A DNA stretch of 64,000 bases, from positions 1,426,001 through 1,490,000 of the forward strand of contig NC_012029.1 in the NCBI RefSeq assembly GCF_000022205.1, in the 5' to 3' direction. The first letter of the stretch is position 1. Each line of letters starts with the position of its first letter. The position numbers were made by a program, and so were the translations under genes. This document shows positions 33,727 through 41,598 of this stretch, in pieces. This stretch comes from Halorubrum lacusprofundi ATCC 49239 (GTDB lineage Archaea > Halobacteriota > Halobacteria > Halobacteriales > Haloferacaceae). Below the pieces are notes generated by a model. The model made no database searches, had not been told where the DNA came from, and saw nothing but the letters and a program-made list of their open reading frames with translations.

Positions 33727-33954
33727 CCGCAGTACAACTCCCTGGCAACGGCCCCGACGAAGAGGTGTGCAAATACCCGGACAGGGTCGCGCAACGACCG
33801 GCGCGCTGCTGGTCCCCCTGTCTGGCTGATATCGGATGGAAATATCCAGCTAATCCACGGGAAGTCTCGGGGACAACTCCCGAGGCGGTGCACTGGAACT
33901 CGTAACGCCGAGTTATTGTACCAATACCGAGATGTAACTGTGAACTATTATCTC

Positions 33955-33964
33955 GTTTTAATAT
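33955..33964 (+). promoter_or_regulatory. TATA box of the Bat-like regulator gene
   Basis: GTTTTAATAT lies about 30 nt upstream of the ATG at 33990. The rest of 33727-33989 is AT-richer than average and shows no gene. Confidence 0.45.
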
Positions 33965-33989
33965 GTAGTCCGACAAGTGATCGACCACC

Positions 33990-34658
33990 ATGGTCACGCT
34001 ACTGTCCGCTGCTCTTCCCCATGAGAAGTTCGTTCTCGCGGAGACCCTATCGTCGGTTCCGAACGCGAGCTTCGAGGTCGAAGGGGTGGTTGAGACGTGC
34101 GAGACCAGCGTGATGCCCCTTATCTGGGCGAGCGCCGCCGATCACGAGCATCTCGATACGGCTCTCTTGGATGATCCCACGACAGAGGAGGTCGAGTTGC
34201 TCTCGGATCACGCCGATCGGTGGTTGTATCGGATGAAATGGGTCAACAACGTCCAGAGCCTGCTTGAGACGCTCGTGACGAATCAGGCAACGATCCTGAC
34301 GGCGATAACGAGCGACGGACGCTGGATCGTTCGGCTCATGTTCCCGACTCACGACGGCGTGAGCGAAACGATGGCCCACTGTAAGGAGCACGACATCGAC
34401 CTGGAGATGATCTCGATCTGCGAGATGAACGATCAACCAGCGGGCCGGTATGGACTCACCGGTGCGCAGTTTGAGGCGTTGGCGACTGCCTGGGAGCAGG
34501 GGTTCTACACGGTTCCCCGCGAGGTCGAACTCGTCGACATCGCTGCGGATCTGGGCATCTCTCATCAGGCGCTCTCCGAACGGTTACGACGGGGTATCGA
34601 CGCCCTCATTCAGGACACGCTGATGGTCGACGATGAACCAGCCGAACTCATCAGGTGA
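33990..34658 (+). CDS. Bat-like (HTH_10) transcriptional regulator
   Basis: A 222-aa regulator related to bacterio-opsin activator. The N-terminal about 150 residues form the Bat-associated domain (ALPHEKFVLAETLSSVPNASF; DRWLYRMKWVNNVQSLLETL). The C-terminal HTH_10 domain shows YGLTGAQFEALATAWEQGFYTVPREV, then DIAADLGISHQALSERLRRG. No PAS or GAF sensor is attached, so the N-terminal domain probably senses the ligand. Targets are unknown; the gene is monocistronic. Confidence 0.9.
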   Translation: MVTLLSAALPHEKFVLAETLSSVPNASFEVEGVVETCETSVMPLIWASAADHEHLDTALLDDPTTEEVELLSDHADRWLYRMKWVNNVQSLLETLVTNQATILTAITSDGRWIVRLMFPTHDGVSETMAHCKEHDIDLEMISICEMNDQPAGRYGLTGAQFEALATAWEQGFYTVPREVELVDIAADLGISHQALSERLRRGIDALIQDTLMVDDEPAELIR

Positions 34659-34739
34659 CCTTCCCCCACGAGCAATATCGGGAGCTGTGAAGCGACTTCC
34701 CGCGCGACTTTTACCTGCGAGACGACTATCCGGGCGCAT

Positions 34740-35846
34740 ATGGCGACCCGCGAGGCTCTCTGGAACTACCGCGACGAGTTCGGCGACGCCTTCGGGCGCA
34801 CCTACTTCCGACGGTTCGGCCCGGGCGTAGCCTCCAGTATCGGGCTCGGCACCTACCTCGGCGATCCGATTCCCGCCGTCGACGACGCCTCCCGCGAGGC
34901 GATCGATCTTGCGCTCCGTTCCGGCGTGAACCACGTCGACACCGCGGTCAACTACCGGTGCGGGCGCGCCGAACGCGTCGTCGGCGAGGCGGTTCGGAAC
35001 TCCCCGATCGACCGCGACGCGGTCGTGGTAGCGACCAAGGGCGGATTCCTCCCGTTCGACGGCGAGCGCCCCGATGACCCCGCCGCGTACGTACGCGAGC
35101 GATTCATCGAGCCGGAAATCGTCGCACCCGACGACCTCGCGAACGGGGCGCACGCGATCGCGCCCGACTACCTGGAGTGGTCGCTCGACCGCTCGCTGAA
35201 CCGACTCGGTCTCGATACGGTCGACTGTTACTACGTCCACAACCCGGAGACGCAGCTGGTGACGCGCTCTCGGGAGGCGGTGTACGACCAGTTAGAGACG
35301 GCCTTCGAAGCCTTGGAGCGTCGGCGCACCGCGGGCGACATCGGGGCCTACGGCGTCGCGACGTGGCACGCGTTCCGGGTCGCCGAGGACGACGAGCGAT
35401 ACCTCTCGCTCGCGGAGGTCCTCGCGCGGGCCGAGGCTGCCGGCGAGGCGGTCGGCCCCGACGACGACCACGGGTTCGGGGCGATACAGCTCCCCTTCAA
35501 CGTCGCGATGGCGGACGCGTTCACGCGGCGGAATCAGCGCTCGCCCGGAGATGACTCGGAACCGGTCTCCACGTTAGAACTCGCTCACGAGGCCGGGCTC
35601 TCCGTGGTGACGAGCGCGAGCATCGGGCAGGGCGACCTCGCCGTCGAGGGGGCGATCCCGGCCGACATCGACGCAACCCTCGCGGGCGAGACCCCGGCGC
35701 AGCGCGCGCTCAACTTCGCACGGAGCGCGCCGGGGGTCACCTCTTCGCTCGTCGGCACGAGCGACCTCGATCACGTTCGCGAGAACGTCGCCGCCGGGAC
35801 GTTCGACCCTCTCGGCGCGTCGGCGTTCGACGCGGTGTTCGAGTAG
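34740..35846 (+). CDS. Aldo/keto reductase family protein
   Basis: A 368-aa NADP(H)-dependent oxidoreductase. Features are the TIM-barrel opening SSIGLGTYLGDP, an active-site segment NHVDTAVNYRCGRAERVVGEA (Asp and Tyr), VVVATKGGF with the catalytic Lys, VDCYYVHNPE with the His/Asn position and a C-terminal cofactor region SSLVGTSDLDHVREN. It is longer than typical family members (about 320 aa) by an N-terminal extension and an acidic insertion around GPDDDHGFG. Substrate unknown. Confidence 0.92.
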   Translation: MATREALWNYRDEFGDAFGRTYFRRFGPGVASSIGLGTYLGDPIPAVDDASREAIDLALRSGVNHVDTAVNYRCGRAERVVGEAVRNSPIDRDAVVVATKGGFLPFDGERPDDPAAYVRERFIEPEIVAPDDLANGAHAIAPDYLEWSLDRSLNRLGLDTVDCYYVHNPETQLVTRSREAVYDQLETAFEALERRRTAGDIGAYGVATWHAFRVAEDDERYLSLAEVLARAEAAGEAVGPDDDHGFGAIQLPFNVAMADAFTRRNQRSPGDDSEPVSTLELAHEAGLSVVTSASIGQGDLAVEGAIPADIDATLAGETPAQRALNFARSAPGVTSSLVGTSDLDHVRENVAAGTFDPLGASAFDAVFE

Positions 35847-35948
35847 TGCGAGAGGGGAAGTGAGGGAGAGAACGGAAACACGGGAGAGAAACGCGGGGAC
35901 ACGATGACGTTGATTCCGGTGACGGTGCGGTCGAGTTCGGAGAACGGA

Positions 35949-36119
35949 TCAGCGCAGCTCTTTAAAAGTGGCCCCGCACTCGGGGCAGACGCGGACGGAG
36001 AACACTTCGTCCGGATCGTTCTTCTTTTTCAGGACCTTCTCGCAGTCGGCGCAGTTCAGCCGCTCGTAGGTGTCCTTGAACAGGTCGCCGTCGCGAAGCC
36101 CCTTCCGCGTCGATTTCAT
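35949..36119 (-). CDS. HVO_0758-like mini zinc finger protein
   Basis: A 56-aa protein: MKSTRKGLRDGDLFKDTYER, then LNCADCEKVLKKK and VRVCPECGATFKELR. The two CxxC pairs form one zinc-binding site. Sequence, length and the ending CPxCGxxxKELR fit the small haloarchaeal zinc-finger family typified, as I recall, by HVO_0758. Its role is unknown; such proteins may bind nucleic acid. The TATA box is 29 nt upstream. Confidence 0.82.
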   Translation of the reverse strand: MKSTRKGLRDGDLFKDTYERLNCADCEKVLKKKNDPDEVFSVRVCPECGATFKELR

Positions 36120-36143
36120 GCCTCAAAGTTGATCGCGTGACGG

Positions 36144-36151
36144 TATAAAAA
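36144..36151 (-). promoter_or_regulatory. TATA box of the mini zinc finger gene
   Basis: Minus-strand TTTTTATA is centred about 29 nt before the ATG at 36117-36119, indicating leaderless transcription. Confidence 0.55.
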
Positions 36152-36164
36152 CCCCGTACGACGC

Positions 36165-36234
36165 GAGTCGGACGACGCGGGCCGGAGACTGCGAGTCGGA
36201 CGACGCGGGCCGGAGACTGCGAGTCAGACGACGC
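36165..36234. repeat. 28-bp tandem repeat
   Basis: Two exact units (36165-36192 and 36193-36220) beginning GAGTCGGACGACGCGGGCCG, and a half unit with one substitution (36221-36234). The array lies in the gap between the zinc finger gene promoter and the MFS gene. Confidence 0.9.
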
Positions 36235-36307
36235 CGACGAGTGACTCCGCACCGATCGGGCGGATCGCTTTCGCAACTCTTGTCTCCCGCCGCCGACAAC
36301 CCCGCCC

Positions 36308-37492
36308 GTGTCACGGAGCCGGCTGTTTGGATCACTGTGTGCGATCGTCTTTCTCGTCAACTTCGCGCGGGTGGTGTTCGCGCCGCTCATCGGCGAGTTC
36401 ATCAGCGAGTTCGCGATCGGCGAGGGGACGGCGGGACTGATCGTCACGCTCGCGTGGCTCGGCTCGGCCGCGCCGCGGCTCCCGGCGGGCTGGGCGCTCA
36501 CGCGCTTCTCCCGGCAGTACGTGGTTCTCGTCTCCGGAGCGATGCTGACAGTCGGTGCGCTCGGCGTCGCGCTGGCGCCGGGCGTCCCGACGCTGATGGC
36601 CGCCGCGTTCGCGATCGGCTTGGCGTCCGGCGTCTACTTCGTCGCCGCCAACCCGTTCATCGCGGAGCTGTTCCCGACTCGGGTCGGGCGCGTGATGGGT
36701 GTCCACGGAATGGCGAGCCAGCTCGCCGCAGTCGCCGCCGCGCCGGTCGTCACGGTCGCGCTCTGGTACGACTGGCGGCTCGCCTTCTACGGGCTCGCGC
36801 TCGCCTCGGCCGCCTCCACCGTCGTCTTCGTCGCCTTGGCCCGCCGGACGGACCTCCCGGACGCAGGCGCGGGCGACACCGATTTCCTCGCCGGCGCGCT
36901 CTCGGAGTGGAAGCTGATTCTGGCGGGCGTCGTGTTGATGGGACTCACGAGCTTCGTTTGGCAAGGACTCTTCAACTTCTACGAGCTGTACATGGTCGAT
37001 AAGGGGCTCCCGCCCGCGGCGGCGCGGAACCTGCTGACGGTGATCTTCGCCGCGGGCGTCCCGGCGTTTCTCATCTCCGGCGACCTCGCCGACCGGCTCC
37101 CGCACGTCCCATACCTACTCGGGATCGTGTCTGTGTTCCTCGTCGGCGTCGTCCTCGTGGTCGTTTCCTCGGGGCTGGCCGCTGTCGTCGCCGCGAGCGT
37201 CGTCGTCGGCTTCGCCATCCACATGCTGTTTCCCGCCGGCGACACCTACCTGCTCGCGTCGCTGCCGGACGGGTCCCGAGCGTCGGCGTACGCCGTCTTC
37301 TCCGCCGGGATGATGACGACGCAGGCGGCCGGCTCGTGGGTCGTCGGCGAGGCGATAGAGGCCGGCGCCGGCTACGACGCGGTTTTTCTCTCCCTCGCCG
37401 GGGGACTCGCCCTCGTCGTCGTCGCCTACGCGGTGCTTGAGTACGCCGGGCGCGTTCCGGGCGGCGCCGCGGGCACGGAGCACGCGGCCTGA
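36308..37492 (+). CDS. Major facilitator superfamily transporter
   Basis: A 394-aa transporter with 12 predicted helices. After the first helix, ...GLIVTLAWLGSAAPRLPAGW and LTRFSRQYVVLVSG match the MFS motif A region; a second half begins near residue 205 with ILAGVVLMGLTSFVWQG. The start is GTG at 36308. Most similar in feel to nitrate/oxalate-formate-type or drug-type MFS of haloarchaea, but the substrate cannot be named. It is followed by the glycosyltransferase gene after 59 bp in the same direction. Confidence 0.9.
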   Translation: MSRSRLFGSLCAIVFLVNFARVVFAPLIGEFISEFAIGEGTAGLIVTLAWLGSAAPRLPAGWALTRFSRQYVVLVSGAMLTVGALGVALAPGVPTLMAAAFAIGLASGVYFVAANPFIAELFPTRVGRVMGVHGMASQLAAVAAAPVVTVALWYDWRLAFYGLALASAASTVVFVALARRTDLPDAGAGDTDFLAGALSEWKLILAGVVLMGLTSFVWQGLFNFYELYMVDKGLPPAAARNLLTVIFAAGVPAFLISGDLADRLPHVPYLLGIVSVFLVGVVLVVVSSGLAAVVAASVVVGFAIHMLFPAGDTYLLASLPDGSRASAYAVFSAGMMTTQAAGSWVVGEAIEAGAGYDAVFLSLAGGLALVVVAYAVLEYAGRVPGGAAGTEHAA

Positions 37493-37551
37493 CCGGCACG
37501 GGAGCACGGGTATCGCACCTATTTAGGGCGTCCCGTCCGTGGAACGAACAA

Positions 37552-38745
37552 ATGGAGTACGTACAAGAGCGCGTGACCACGCTGCACGCGTTGACCGACC
37601 ACCGGCCGGACGCCCCGACCGGCCGGGCGGCGGTCGTCGTGCCGATGACGGAACGCGAGTACGGGACGCTCGCGGCCGATCGGGTCCTGACGGCGCTGGA
37701 GTCGGTCGATCCCGCCCGCGTCGTCGTCCCCCTCCGTGCCCCCGCCGAGCGCGTCGGCCCCTTCGCCGACTGGCTCGACGGCTTCGACGTGGACGTGGAG
37801 CCCCTCTGGTGTGGCGGCCCGCGGCTCACGGAGCTGCTCGCGACTCGCGGACTCGACGGGGACCGCGGAAAGGGTCGAGACGTGTGGCTCGGGCTCGGCC
37901 GCGCCTTAGAGGAGGAGTTCGTCGTCGTCCACGACGCCGACACGAAGACGTACTCGCCCGCCTTTGTCACCCGGCTGCTGTTCCCGCTCGCGCGCGGCCA
38001 CGACTTCTCGAAGGGGTACTACGCCCGCGTCGAAGACGGATCGCTGTACGGGCGGCTGTTCCGGCTGTTCTTCCGGCCGCTGGTCCGCGCGCTCGCCGAC
38101 GCGACCGAGCGCCGCGAGCCCGGCATCTTGGAGTACCTCGACGCGTTCCGCTACGCGCTTGCCGGGGAGTTCGCGGCGACGACCGACCTCGTCTCCAGAC
38201 TTCGCATCCAGCGCGGCTGGGGGCTGGAGGTCGGGACGCTCGGCGAGGCGTTCGCGCACGCCGGCTTCGCGGGGAGCGCGCAGGTCGATCTGGGGCGGTA
38301 CGAGCACGACCACCGCTCCGTCGACGGGCCGACCGGGCTCGCCGACATGAGCCGGGCGGTCGGCGAGGCGACCCTGCGCGCGGTCGAGGGCGCCGGCGTC
38401 GAGATCGAGTACGACACGCTCGCCGACCGCTACCGCGAGGCGGCCGACGGGCTGATCCGCGGCTACGAGACGGACGCCGCGTTCAACGGCCTCGACTACG
38501 ACCGCGGGGCCGAACGCGAGCAGGTGGCGACGTACGCCGACGCCCTCGGCAAGCCAGAGCCGGACACCCGCTTGCCGGCGTGGCGAGACGCGCCCGTCAC
38601 GCCCGCCGAAGTCGGCGACGCGGCGCGAGCCGACCTCGCGGTGGCGCGGGATAAGGGGTCGAGGCGAACAGACCGGAACCCGGGGAAGGCCAACCGCCAG
38701 CGGCCCGCGGACCCGAGCGCCGACGCCGCGCCGGGGGAGGATTGA
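37552..38745 (+). CDS. Glycosyltransferase, glucosyl-3-phosphoglycerate synthase-like
   Basis: A 397-aa GT-A-fold enzyme. AAVVVPMTERE opens the nucleotide-sugar-binding strand, GLGRALEEEFVVVHDADTKT contains the metal-binding DxD-like HDAD, and FSKGYYARV and GWGLEVGTLGEAF match the GT81-like (glucosyl- or mannosyl-phosphoglycerate synthase) family. In that family the product is a compatible-solute precursor; here this is an inference. The C-terminal about 50 residues are a charged disordered tail (RRTDRNPGKANRQRP). Overlaps the next gene by 4 bp. Confidence 0.82.
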   Translation: MEYVQERVTTLHALTDHRPDAPTGRAAVVVPMTEREYGTLAADRVLTALESVDPARVVVPLRAPAERVGPFADWLDGFDVDVEPLWCGGPRLTELLATRGLDGDRGKGRDVWLGLGRALEEEFVVVHDADTKTYSPAFVTRLLFPLARGHDFSKGYYARVEDGSLYGRLFRLFFRPLVRALADATERREPGILEYLDAFRYALAGEFAATTDLVSRLRIQRGWGLEVGTLGEAFAHAGFAGSAQVDLGRYEHDHRSVDGPTGLADMSRAVGEATLRAVEGAGVEIEYDTLADRYREAADGLIRGYETDAAFNGLDYDRGAEREQVATYADALGKPEPDTRLPAWRDAPVTPAEVGDAARADLAVARDKGSRRTDRNPGKANRQRPADPSADAAPGED

Positions 38746-39308
38746 TGACGGGCACACCCAGCGTCGCCGCCCGCGACGACCTCGCCGGCGTCGTCGACCT
38801 GTTCGAGTGGCTCACCCGCGCCGAGCTGTCGCGGGCGCTCTCGGAGCTCGCTTTTAAACAGCGCGCCGAGGTCGACGACGAGGCCATCGCCGCCGCTATC
38901 GACGTCGCGGTCGCGGAGTACGCGCTCGTTCCCGCGCCGCCCGCGGCGCTCTCGGAGGCGGGAGTGGGCGGTGACCGAGCGACGGACCCCGCCGACCCCG
39001 CCGGCGGGACCGACGGGACCGACGCCGACGCGGTCGCGCTCGCGGTCGGCCCGGCGGCGTTCCCCTCGCTGCCGGCGGACGCCGAAGACCTCCCGCACAT
39101 CCTCGACGTGCCGGAGCGCGACGTGGACCGGGAGACGCTCTCGGAGGCGGTGCTGGAGCGGCTGTCCGCGGACGCGGTCGCCGCGATCGAGGCGGGCGAC
39201 GCGGAGCGGCTGGAGATCCTCGCCGACGTGACCTACGACATCGAGGCGTGGGCGTCCGTCGACGCCGGGGCGATACGCGAGCGGATCGTGGCCGAACTGG
39301 ACGGGTAG
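38742..39308 (+). CDS. DUF7109-like uncharacterised haloarchaeal protein
   Basis: A 188-aa acidic protein with an N-terminal helical segment (DDLAGVVDLFEWLTRAELSRAL, then LAFKQRAEVDDEAI) and a second conserved segment near 115-188 (LPHILDVPERDVDRETLSEAV; DVTYDIEAWASVDAGAIRERI), linked by a Gly/Asp/Thr-rich stretch. It resembles, from memory, the haloarchaeal DUF7109 family. Function unknown. Coupled to the glycosyltransferase gene by an ATGA overlap, which suggests a joint role. Confidence 0.65.
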   Translation: MMTGTPSVAARDDLAGVVDLFEWLTRAELSRALSELAFKQRAEVDDEAIAAAIDVAVAEYALVPAPPAALSEAGVGGDRATDPADPAGGTDGTDADAVALAVGPAAFPSLPADAEDLPHILDVPERDVDRETLSEAVLERLSADAVAAIEAGDAERLEILADVTYDIEAWASVDAGAIRERIVAELDG

Positions 39309-39441
39309 GCGGTTCTGCGGGCGACTCGCACACCGCCGAGTATCCCCAGCGACCGACCGAACCGGAGCCGTCTCGCTGATGATCGCCGGACCCCCCCAGA
39401 GCATATCTTTAATGGCGCGGAGAGTGTCATTGACGGTGATT

Positions 39442-40443
39442 ATGAAGAAGCTGATCAACGATCCGGACGACGTCGTCGACGAGATGCTCGACGGGATGAC
39501 CGCGGCGTACCCGGACCGGCTCCGACGGCTCCCCGACACGCAGGTCGTCGTTCGGAACGACGCACCGGTAGCGGGGAAGGTCGCGCTCGTGACGGGCGGC
39601 GGGAGCGGGCACGAGCCGACCCACGCGGGCTACATCGGCGACGGCATGCTCGACGGGGCGGCCGCGGGCGACGTGTTCTCCTCGCCGACCGCCGACGAGT
39701 TCGAGGAACTGATCGAAGCCTGCGACGCGGGCGACGGCATCCTCGCGATCATCAAGAACTACGAGGGCGACGTGATGAACTTCGAGACCGCTATCGAACT
39801 CGCCGAGATGGAGGGTGTCGAGGTCGAGAGCGTCGTGGTCGACGACGACGTGGCCGTCGAGGACTCGCTGTACACCTCCGGCCGGCGCGGCGTCTGCGGG
39901 ACGATCCTCGTCCACAAGGCCGCCGGCGCGAAGGCCGCACAGGGCGCCGATCTCTCGGAGGTCAAGCGCGTCGCGGAGAAGGTAGTCGACAACGTCGGGA
40001 CCATGGGCACCGCGCTCACCTCGTGTGTCACCCCCGAGAAAGGCGAGCCTACCTTCGATCTGGGCGACGACGAGATCGAACTGGGGATCGGGATCCACGG
40101 CGAGCCCGGCACCGAGCGCACGGAGATGATGAGCGCCGACGAGATCACCGACGCGCTGACCGAGGCCATCCTCGACGACCTCGATCTCGGCGCCGGACAG
40201 GAGGTGCTCACGGTCGTCAACGGGATGGGCGGGACCCCGCAGATGGAGCTGTTCGTCGTCAATCGTCGGCTCCAGGAGCTGCTGGGTGAGCGCGAGGTGG
40301 AGACCTGGGATTCGTGGGTCGGCGACTACATGACCTCGCTCGATATGGCGGGCGCGTCGATCACCGTCTGCGCCGTCGACGACGAGCTGAAGGAGCTGCT
40401 CGGCGCGCCGGCCGACACCCCCGCGCTCTCCCGGATCCAATGA
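39442..40443 (+). CDS. dhaK: Dihydroxyacetone kinase subunit DhaK
   Basis: A 333-aa substrate-binding subunit. His219 in LGIGIHGEPG corresponds to the His that binds dihydroxyacetone covalently in E. coli DhaK (His218). TGGGSGHEPTHAGYIGDGML at residues 51-70 is the family signature. The start ATG at 39442 gives the canonical MKKLINDPDD opening; an upstream in-frame ATG is not credible. First gene of the dhaKLM operon; an AT-rich element (ATATCTTTAAT, about 39401-39411) may be its promoter. Confidence 0.96.
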   Translation: MKKLINDPDDVVDEMLDGMTAAYPDRLRRLPDTQVVVRNDAPVAGKVALVTGGGSGHEPTHAGYIGDGMLDGAAAGDVFSSPTADEFEELIEACDAGDGILAIIKNYEGDVMNFETAIELAEMEGVEVESVVVDDDVAVEDSLYTSGRRGVCGTILVHKAAGAKAAQGADLSEVKRVAEKVVDNVGTMGTALTSCVTPEKGEPTFDLGDDEIELGIGIHGEPGTERTEMMSADEITDALTEAILDDLDLGAGQEVLTVVNGMGGTPQMELFVVNRRLQELLGEREVETWDSWVGDYMTSLDMAGASITVCAVDDELKELLGAPADTPALSRIQ

Positions 40444-41198
40444 GCGGGAACGAATCGGACGGAGACGGGGGCGTGTCGGACGACCACGGGGTCGCCGTCG
40501 TCGCGGCAGTCGAGGCGATCGCGGAACGCATCGAGGCGGAGCGCGACTACCTGACGGAGCTGGACTCCGCCATCGGCGACGCGGACCACGGCGGCAACAT
40601 GGCGCGAGGGTGGGCCGCGGCGACCGAGGCCGCGCGCGACCTCGACGATCCGGACCCCGAGACGGTCTGTAAGACGGTCGGCAAGACGCTCATGGCCGAG
40701 GTCGGCGGGGCGTCGGGCCCCCTGTTCGGCGGGTCGCTCGTGTTCGCGAGCGCCGAGCTCGACGACGGGCTCACCGCCGAGAGCGCGGTCGCGTTCGCCG
40801 AGACCTACTTAACCAAGGTCGAGGAACGCGGCGACGCTCGGGTGGGCGATCAGACGATAGTCGACGCGCTCACGCCGACGGTCCACACGTTCAAGAAATC
40901 GATCGAGACGGACGACCTCCCGCCGCTCGAAGCGCTGGCGAAGGCGGTCGACGCGGCCGAGCGCGGCGTCGCGTTCACGGTCCCGATCCGGGCCCGGAAG
41001 GGCCGCGCCTCCTACCTCGGCTGGCGGTCGGTCGGCCACCAGGACCCCGGCGCGACGAGCGTGCTGTACATCCTCGAGGAGCTGCTCGCGACGGCCGCCG
41101 ACGCCCTCGACGCTGAGATCCCCGACGTCGACGCGACCTCGCCGACGATTCCGGACGAGGCGACCGAGGACGACAGCGCGACGACGGAGGACGACTGA
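40440..41198 (+). CDS. dhaL: Dihydroxyacetone kinase subunit DhaL (ADP-binding)
   Basis: A 252-aa nucleotide-binding subunit that transfers phosphate to dihydroxyacetone on DhaK. Mg/ADP ligands Asp42, Asp47 and Asp49 are in LDSAIGDADHGGNMARG, and GGASGPLFGGSL is the phosphate loop. RKGRASYLGWRSVGHQDPGA is the conserved C-terminal segment. The N-terminal acidic extension and the long acidic C-terminal tail (about 30 residues) are halophilic additions. ATG overlaps the dhaK stop by 4 bp. Confidence 0.95.
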   Translation: MSGNESDGDGGVSDDHGVAVVAAVEAIAERIEAERDYLTELDSAIGDADHGGNMARGWAAATEAARDLDDPDPETVCKTVGKTLMAEVGGASGPLFGGSLVFASAELDDGLTAESAVAFAETYLTKVEERGDARVGDQTIVDALTPTVHTFKKSIETDDLPPLEALAKAVDAAERGVAFTVPIRARKGRASYLGWRSVGHQDPGATSVLYILEELLATAADALDAEIPDVDATSPTIPDEATEDDSATTEDD

Positions 41199-41578
41199 TG
41201 GTCGGGCTCGTCGTCGTCTCCCACAGCGAGCGGGCGGCCGAGGGGATCGTCGAAGTCGCCGCCGAGATGGCCGGCACCACCCGCATCGAGCCCGTCGGCG
41301 GCGACGGACGGGGCGGGATCGGCACCGTCCCGGACGCGATCGAAGACGCGATCGACGCCGCCGACGACGGCGAGGGGGTCGTCGTCCTCGTCGATCTGGG
41401 TAGCGCCGTGATGAACGCCGACGTGGCCGTCGAGATGAGCGACGCGGAGGCCGTCATCGCCGACGCACCCGTGCTGGAAGGCGCGGTCAACGCGGCCGTC
41501 GCCGCCACCGACCCGTCCGCCACGCTCGACTCGGTCCGCGAGCAGGCCGAGGCGGCCCGTGGGATGAAGAAGCTCTGA
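41198..41578 (+). CDS. dhaM: Phosphocarrier subunit DhaM (EIIA-Man domain only)
   Basis: A 126-aa protein equal to the first domain of E. coli DhaM. The phosphorylated His is His9 in LVVVSHSERAAEG. It re-phosphorylates ADP bound to DhaL, taking phosphate from HPr. The HPr and EI domains fused to DhaM in E. coli are absent, and separate ptsH and ptsI genes lie just downstream on the opposite strand. One-base overlap with dhaL (TGATG). The set makes the kinase PEP-driven. Confidence 0.94.
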   Translation: MVGLVVVSHSERAAEGIVEVAAEMAGTTRIEPVGGDGRGGIGTVPDAIEDAIDAADDGEGVVVLVDLGSAVMNADVAVEMSDAEAVIADAPVLEGAVNAAVAATDPSATLDSVREQAEAARGMKKL

Positions 41579-41598
41579 GGCGGGAGAGCGGCGTTCGT

